Assembly (NCBI GenBank): GCA_027563935.2
Contig: CM050449.1
Location: 15,576,501 to 15,640,500 of the forward strand
Reading direction: 5' to 3'
DNA length: 64,000 nucleotides
DNA from: Costus lasius
Lineage: Eukaryota; Streptophyta; Magnoliopsida; Zingiberales; Costaceae
Shown here: positions 58,009 to 64,000 of the stretch, in pieces
Layout: each line of letters opens with the position of its first letter
How positions within the stretch are numbered: position 1 is the first letter of the stretch
Program-made: the position numbers and the translations under genes
Notes under the pieces: model-generated
The model's database searches: none
Told to the model about the DNA's origin: nothing
Seen by the model: the letters and a program-made list of their open reading frames with translations, nothing else

Positions 58009-60650
58009 ATGGCAATAAAGTCGACCACAGCTGATGGAAGGACTAGGAGATCACTGTATATAATTATTGTGGCCGGACTCTGTTGCTTCTTCTACATTTT
58101 GGGCGCATGGCAGAGGAGTGGTTTTGGGAAGGGGGATAGTATTGCGCTTCAGGTTACTAAGCAGACAGAATGCACAATCTCACCAAATCTAAATTTTGAG
58201 ACCCATCACGGAGGATCAGGCAGCCTGAGTGATCTTGGTGAATTAGTAGTCCAAACATTCAAACCATGCCGTGATCGGTACATCGATTACACTCCTTGCC
58301 AGGATCAGAAGCGGGCGATGACCTTTCCCCGAGAGAACATGATCTATAGAGAGAGGCATTGCCCACCCGATGAGGAGAAAATGTATTGTCTTATACCAGC
58401 ACCCAAGGGGTATGTTGCCCCTTTTCCATGGCCTAAGAGCCGTGATTATGTTCCCTATGCCAATGTCCCCTACAAGAGCTTGACAGTTGAAAAGGCTGTT
58501 CAGAATTGGGTTCAGTATGAAGGCAATGTATTCAGGTTTCCCGGTGGAGGAACGCAGTTTCCTCAAGGAGCAGATAAATATATTGATCAACTTGCATCCG
58601 TTATTCCAATTGATAATGGAACCGTAAGAACTGCATTAGACACTGGCTGTGGGGTAAGTGACATCTGATTGTAAACCAATTTGTGTAAATTAATATTTTT
58701 TTGTGGACAACTGTTTCTTGGAAGCTCTAACGAAGTCCTTGTTGATTGATTCATTAAAGGTTGCTAGTTGGGGTGCTTATCTATTGAAAAATAATGTCTT
58801 GGCCATGTCTTTTGCACCAAGGGACAATCATGAGGCGCAGGTACAATTTGCACTAGAACGAGGAGTTCCTGCAGTTATCGGTGTTCTTGGATCTATTAAG
58901 CTTCCATACCCATCCAGAGCCTTTGATATGGCTCACTGTTCAAGATGCTTGATTCCATGGGGTGCAAATGGTGAGAGCTACAATGTCTCTTCACTTCCTC
59001 TTTCAAGTCCAGTTGTTATTGTGTGATAGGTTATATCCTCTTTCTTATACTTCTGCTACACTTTTCAGATGGTATTTACTTGAAGGAGGTGGATCGGGTT
59101 CTGAGGCCTGGAGGCTACTGGATACTCTCAGGTCCCCCAATCAACTGGAAGGTGAACTTTCAGGCATGGCAGCGTACCAAGGAGGATCTTGAGGAGGAAC
59201 AGAGGAAAATAGAGGAAATAGCTGAGCTTCTTTGCTGGGAAAAGGTTGCTGAGAAAGCTGAAATTGCAATTTGGAGAAAAAGAATCAATGCTGAATCATG
59301 CCCTGGAAGGCAAGATGATGACCGTGTAAATATGTGTGAAAAAACAAATCCAGATGATGTTTGGTAAGTTATATTTCTAATTCATTTCACTGTCCAATTC
59401 TAAGACAAACAGATCTTTATTTGGCCATGGTCATTAATACTTGCATAGAGCGTTGGTAACCCTTTCTTTTGTTTCGGTTCCTAACAATATACAAGTTGCA
59501 GTAATTGAGAATAGAAAGAACGCAGACATTTGATTTATGTGTGCCATCGTACTTACACTTCAATTATATTAGGTACAAGAAAATGGAGCCTTGCATAACT
59601 CAATATCCCGAGGTTAGTAGTGCTGAAGAGGTTGCTGGAGGAGCTCTCAAGCCGTTCCCCAAGAGGTTAAATGCTATTCCACCGAGAATAGCTAGAGGAT
59701 CAGTGCCCGGGTTCTCGGCTGAAACTTTTCAAGAAGATGCTAAACAGTGGCAAAAGCATGTTAAAGCGTACAAGAAAATAAATAAGTTACTTGATACAGG
59801 AAGGTACCGCAATATAATGGATATGAATGCTGGTTTGGGTGGTTTTGCTGCAGTAATTGAATCTCCAAAGCTATGGGTGATGAATGTTGTTCCCACAATT
59901 GCCGAGATATCCACATTAGGTGTAATATACGAGCGTGGGTTGATTGGCATATATCATGACTGGTATGCACTTACAAATGCTTGTTTTCTCTACTATGAAT
60001 TTAAGTACTTCAACAAAAACTGAATTTTCATAGTACTGCTTGAGTTAGTGTTGCAGACAAACTTTGGACTTGCTCAAGCACTAATTTCATTTTTCTTTCA
60101 TGTTTGCAACTGAATGACCATCCAAATGCTTGATGACTCATGTGCATTAGCTACTTGAGCACTCTTAAAGTTTCGCAAGATAGTGTTTTCTACTTAGATA
60201 TCCCTATCACAAAATGCCTTGTTTATTTCTTGGCATCAGGTGTGAAGCTTTTTCGACTTATCCAAGGACATATGATCTTATACATGCCAGTGGCGTTTTC
60301 AGCTTGTACAAGAACAGGTAATAAAAATTCTTGAATTTGATTCGCTATGTAAACAAATGACGGTAGCTCTCAGTGGCATCTGGTGCATTACTCACTTTCT
60401 ACATCTTGTGTGTTTATGCGATTATTACAGATGCAAAATGGAAGATATTCTTCTTGAGATGGACCGAATCTTGCGTCCAGAGGGTGCAGTCATACTCCGC
60501 GATGATGTCGAAGTTCTGGTGAAGGTAAAGAAGATCATTGGTGGCATGAGATGGAATGCTAAGATGGTTGATCATGAGGACGGCCCCCTCATACCGGAGA
60601 AGATTTTGGTTGCTGTAAAAGAATACTGGGTTGGCGGAAGCAAAAGTTAA
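58009..60650 (+). CDS. Putative Golgi S-adenosylmethionine methyltransferase (DUF248), PMT2/PMT14-like
   Basis: Six exons (58009-58653, 58760-58970, 59069-59363, 59573-59962, 60240-60317, 60431-60650), phase-consistent, 612 residues, the usual length. The start is ATG at 58009 ([15 protein letters not shown]) in a good ACCATGG context. A single membrane segment at about 17-35 ([19 protein letters not shown]) makes it type II, Golgi lumenal. Features: [15 protein letters not shown], the SAM-binding loop LDTGCG (210-215) continuing VASWGAYL across intron 1, [27 protein letters not shown], then the second half [36 protein letters not shown] and MDRILRPEG. Relatives (QUA2, CGR2/3) are implicated in homogalacturonan methylation; the substrate of this member is unproven. 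Part of intron 4 is repeated at the right edge of the window. Confidence 0.95.
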
Positions 60651-61724
60651 AGAAAGAACTACGGTGAGCATTGCTCGTCTAGCAAGACGGCAGCATTCCT
60701 GGTTCCTGGAACTTAACATGATTTGCTGCAATTTCAGCTTCACTTCAGCTCCCAACTTAACGATCCAGGGAGAATTCTTTCACCAGATTTATAAGTTCTT
60801 CTCCTATAGGTCTATAGCTGCTCCCTTCCAAATTTTGTTTCTTTAAGCGTATGTTTTCTCCCATAGAACTTTGTCCGGCTATTTTTCAGTGTCTAATTGC
60901 TTAAGTTATCCATGTGGCTGATGGTCTTATACCTCAGATTATTAGTGAGAAAAGAGCAGAACTCACCATCTACCTTCCAGTCTTCCATAGAGAATAGAAC
61001 ATAACTCACTTAAAATATTTAGGTTAATATATTTTCATTATGATCATATCTCTATTTTCCTTTAGAATACAGAAATATGTTAAAATATATAAACATTCAA
61101 ATACTGATGAATTTAATATGTTTTCTATCTCTTGTTTCATATTTATTTAGTTATTGAAGCGCCAGGTTTCCAAGTAACTGGTTGGAGAAAATTTCTTAGG
61201 CGGGGACATCGCCTAAGAAAATTAAGCGAGATTTCATCACAACTTTTTATTGTTACTTTAGAAATCGTGTATTATTTCATGAACCCCCACAACATTTTTT
61301 GCAGTTGATGAATCAAAGTGCTGCACTATTTTCAAAACACTACCAAATGTTAGATTATACCCGGCAGGACAATCCTAGGTGGGGACGCTGTATAGGAAAA
61401 ATTTTCCTAAAGCATATACTAAAATAAAGAAAAAATTAGCCGGATCTAACCCAGTCAGACCGGTTCAATTAGCTAGACTAATTTGGGTTGACTTGCTAAT
61501 TAGTTGAAATTATTTTTCAGTAATGTTGGCACTTGGAGAAACAAATGCAAATTGTAATATATCATAAATTCCGCCCAGTTTCAGCCTAGGGCACTTCAAT
61601 ATATAGAGGACATACTTGTAGGAAAATTGTTATATGTATGTGATGGCATCGCATACATATAGTTATATGTATGTGATGAACCATTAAAATCATAACACGT
61701 GTCACAGTGAAATTCTAAAAACCG
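60651..61724. other. PMT 3' flank
   Basis: 3' UTR and AT-rich flank. A palindrome cttaggcggggacatcgcctaag lies at 61177-61199. No gene recognised. Confidence 0.45.
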
Positions 61725-62168
61725 TCTCGCATTTGAGGTTTGGGGTTTTCCTTCCGCTCATCCCTGTGCTCTTTCGTCCTTCGTGTTCCCTCGCTACTCC
61801 GCCCTCCGCCCTCGTGCTCTCTAGTCGCCGGCTTCCGGCAACCATCTCCAGCGACCAACTCTTGGTGGAGGCTTCTCGCATTTGGGGTTTGGGGTTTTCC
61901 TTTCGCTCGTCCCCGCGCTCTTTTGTCCTCCGTGTTCCCTCACTGCTCCGCACTCGCGCTCTCTGGTCGCCGGCTTCCGAGAACCATCTCCCATCTCCAA
62001 CGACCAACTCCTGGCGAAGGCTTCTCGCATTTGGGGTTTGGGGTTTTCCTTTTGCTCGTCCCCGCGCTTTTTCGTCCTCCGCGTTCCCTCGCTGCTCCAC
62101 CCTCGCGCTATCTGGTCTCCAACTTCTGGCAACCATCTCCCATCTCCGGCGACCAACTCCTGGCAAAG
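61725..62168. repeat. Minisatellite, three units of 149 bp
   Basis: The phrase tctcgcatttgRggtttggg recurs at 61725, 61874 and 62023, exactly 149 bp apart. Each unit continues with 'cgttccctcgctRctccgccctc' and 'ccaactcYtggYgRaggc'. Because 149 is not a multiple of three, each unit is read in a new frame, and the array stays open in several frames on both strands. Confidence 0.9.
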
Positions 62169-62199
62169 GCAATCGCTCTTTGCTCCTCCCTAGCCATCT

Positions 62200-62382
62200 C
62201 TCGCGGGCAAGTGATGAATTTTCTGAGGATGCTGATATTAAAGACGCTTAAAGAGAGACTTGAGTCTACTCTAGAAGATGCTGCTCTTTCGAATGGAGAT
62301 CCATCTGATGAGAACGGCCACTACAGCCCTCAGTTTCATCTTCAGACCTGCAATGAATTGGCAATTGATCCAGTCTATGGCT
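62200..62382 (+). other. Unidentified coding-like segment, left part
   Basis: One plus frame reads KERLESTLEDAALSNGDPSD then NGHYSPQFHLQTCNELAIDP, which looks like real protein but matches no family I recognise. It is interrupted by the insertion at 62383-63754. A second piece (63772-63846, MEPLLASIAWVPEEKSITDE) lies past the insertion and could be its continuation. Confidence 0.4.
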
Positions 62383-63754
62383 GTGTTTGGCGCAGCTAGT
62401 CAACGACTTCTACTAGTCAAAACAGCAGAAAATGAGAAGCTACAACGTTTGGCTAACAGCTTCTAGGTTTAGAACCTAGAAGCTACAACGATGGGGAGAA
62501 GCTGTCGTTTACCTGCTTTTGGGAATCGCTGCAGCTCAACCACTATCCTCTCTCGCACGACTCTGCAGAGCTCGCCGACCGTCTCCGCCTTCGCCAAGGG
62601 AAACGGAACCTCCGAAAACCTCGCCGACAACCGCTACGCCTCCCGCGTCACCCACTGCATCTGCGCATGCCAATGCAGTCGTCTGAAGATCTCGCCCAAG
62701 CCATCCGCTTCAGCTGTGCCAACGACAATCTCTCGCGCTGCGCAGGATTGCCGAAGGATCTGTGAGATTAGAGAGAGAGAGGGCTGAGAGTTTGTAATCA
62801 GCATAGAGAGAGACGACGCCGACGGGAGAGTGAATAGGAGTGGCCGGCGTCGAGTTTGGGTTGTCGCGTTGCTCTTTCCCTTTAGATCCAGGCCTCTCTC
62901 GGAGCCAGTCTTCCGCCGCCTCTGCTTCTTCCTCGCTTCCATGAGACGAGTGAAGGGGGAGAGCTCAGAGAAAGATGATGCCGCAGAAGCACGCAGAGGA
63001 AGCCATGGTGTCGAGCAGCAGCAACACCTTGAAGGAGGAGCTAGAGCAGGACATCGACGGACAGGAGCTGGAGCGTGGCGGTGAGTTCGAGAGAGAATCC
63101 AGCGGGGTGCGAAGGGAGGATCGAGGAGAGGAGGGAGTGGAGAGAGGGGGCATCGACGTTGGAGGGGGCGGCGCCATGGAGGGAGAGGACGTGGTGAAAG
63201 TCGGAGGGAGAGGAGAAGGCGAGATCGTAAGCAGCTAGGAGAAAGAGGGCTGGAGAGAAGAGCTCGGATGGGAGAGAAGGTGGGAGGTGGGAGAGGGCGA
63301 GACAGAGGAACATGGAGTGGGACGCCAGGCAGAGAGGGGAACAAAAGGATGAAGCGGCAACGGGGGAGGTGGAGCAATGGGAGGGGCAACATATGGAGGC
63401 GGAGGAAGGGGAGGGGAGGGAGCGGAAGGTGGAGGATGGCGCCGCTGGCGTTGCAGAGCACATCGGTGGCGCTGAGCGCGGCCGAGATTGCGGAGCTGGT
63501 GGAGGAGAGTCATTTCTGACTCTGCTAACATGAAGGGGATGCGGTTGAAGGTGGAGGACGTGGCGGTGGCAGTGCTCTATCTCAGCAACGATGAGTCCAA
63601 GTATATATGTCAGCGGAGTCAATCGGTGAATGGAGCCAAAGCTACTGACAAGCAAAGTGAGTTATCCAAACACCTTCTAGCTTTTTTAGAAAGTTATTTT
63701 TTAACAAGTGTTTTTTCAACTAGCAAAAGTTAGAAGCTACAGCTATGCCAAACA
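62383..63754. mobile_element. Non-autonomous TIR-like insertion
   Basis: Left end gtgtttggcgcagctagtc and right end, read inward, ctgtttggcatagctgtag form a short imperfect inverted repeat of the 'gTGTTTGGCR.AGC' type seen in many plant DNA elements. The interior is GC-rich, with 'gagagag' stretches and long overlapping low-complexity ORFs but no transposase. Target duplication not identified. Confidence 0.45.
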
Positions 63755-63898
63755 GACCTTATATCACCATGGAACCTCTCTTGGCTAGTATTGCTTGGGT
63801 TCCTGAGGAAAAATCTATAACAGATGAACCAATAAATGTTTCTTAGACCTCTGATGGTAATCCTCCATCCGAAGGCACTGCATCACACTCAATTAATC

Positions 63899-64000
63899 AG
63901 TACTTCAACAAAAACTGAATTTTCATAGTACTGCTTGAGTTAGTGTTGCAGACAAACTTTGGACTTGCTCAAGCACTAATTTCATTTTTCTTTCATGTTT
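63899..64000 (+). repeat. Exact 102-bp copy of PMT intron 4
   Basis: Identical to 60004-60105 at every base I compared, offset 3,895 bp, and running off the window edge. This implies that a second copy of the PMT 3' half begins here. Confidence 0.85.

Noticed and set aside
62634..63461. 275-codon minus ORF rich in Pro, Leu and Ser
   Set aside because: Low-complexity reading of a purine-rich transposon interior; several other frames are also open and no family is recognisable.

Overview
This is plant nuclear DNA. It holds intron-rich genes of plant-specific families (a Dof/CDF factor, an R2R3-MYB, a CslA mannan synthase, a DUF248 methyltransferase, a DCN1/AAR3-like neddylation factor) in AT-rich sequence crowded with transposable elements. 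A GC-rich last MYB exon and GC-rich first CslA exon suggest a monocot; this is a weak inference and I do not name a species.

Layout: 0.9-1.5 kb, minus strand, the first two coding exons of a lipoate-ligase-like gene running off the left edge. 3.0-4.2 kb, a dead PIF/Harbinger transposase split by a hAT-type MITE. 5.7-10.8 kb, a solo LTR followed directly by a complete gag-only LTR retrotransposon with an intact 512-codon ORF. 13.3-13.7 kb, minus strand, a three-exon gene for an 82-residue secreted peptide precursor resembling the PSY sulfated peptides. 16.5-18.1 kb, minus strand, a cycling-Dof-factor gene. 21.4-37.9 kb, plus strand, a DCN1/AAR3-like gene whose introns hold most of the window's nested repeats: minisatellites, MITEs, old gag/pol fragments, a 4.3 kb palindromic retroelement with a target-site duplication, and a Pack-MULE carrying an F-box/kelch gene fragment. 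38.1-41.7 kb, a second gag-only element with a perfect 5-bp target duplication. 43.1-48.6 kb, minus strand, CslA (9 exons). 51.5-52.8 kb, an L18-type ribosomal protein. 53.2 kb, a decayed tRNA-Lys. 54.3-55.4 kb, a subgroup-1 R2R3-MYB. 58.0-60.7 kb, a PMT2/PMT14-like methyltransferase. 61.7-64.0 kb, a 149-bp minisatellite, another insertion, and at the right edge an exact copy of part of the methyltransferase intron 4.

The genes form no operon or obvious pathway. CslA and PMT both serve Golgi polysaccharide or wall metabolism, and CDF and MYB are regulators. Exon structures of the seven complete genes were built by hand from reading frame, splice consensus and remembered family sequence. All are phase-consistent, and only the DCN1-like exon 7/8 junction is ambiguous. 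The most unusual items are the palindromic retroelement with 59-bp LTR-like ends, the Pack-MULE inside the DCN1-like gene, the pair of gag-only elements (one with a C tract of 43 versus 18 bases at its predicted transcription start), the PSY-like peptide gene, and the apparent 3.9 kb tandem duplication of the PMT 3' half.
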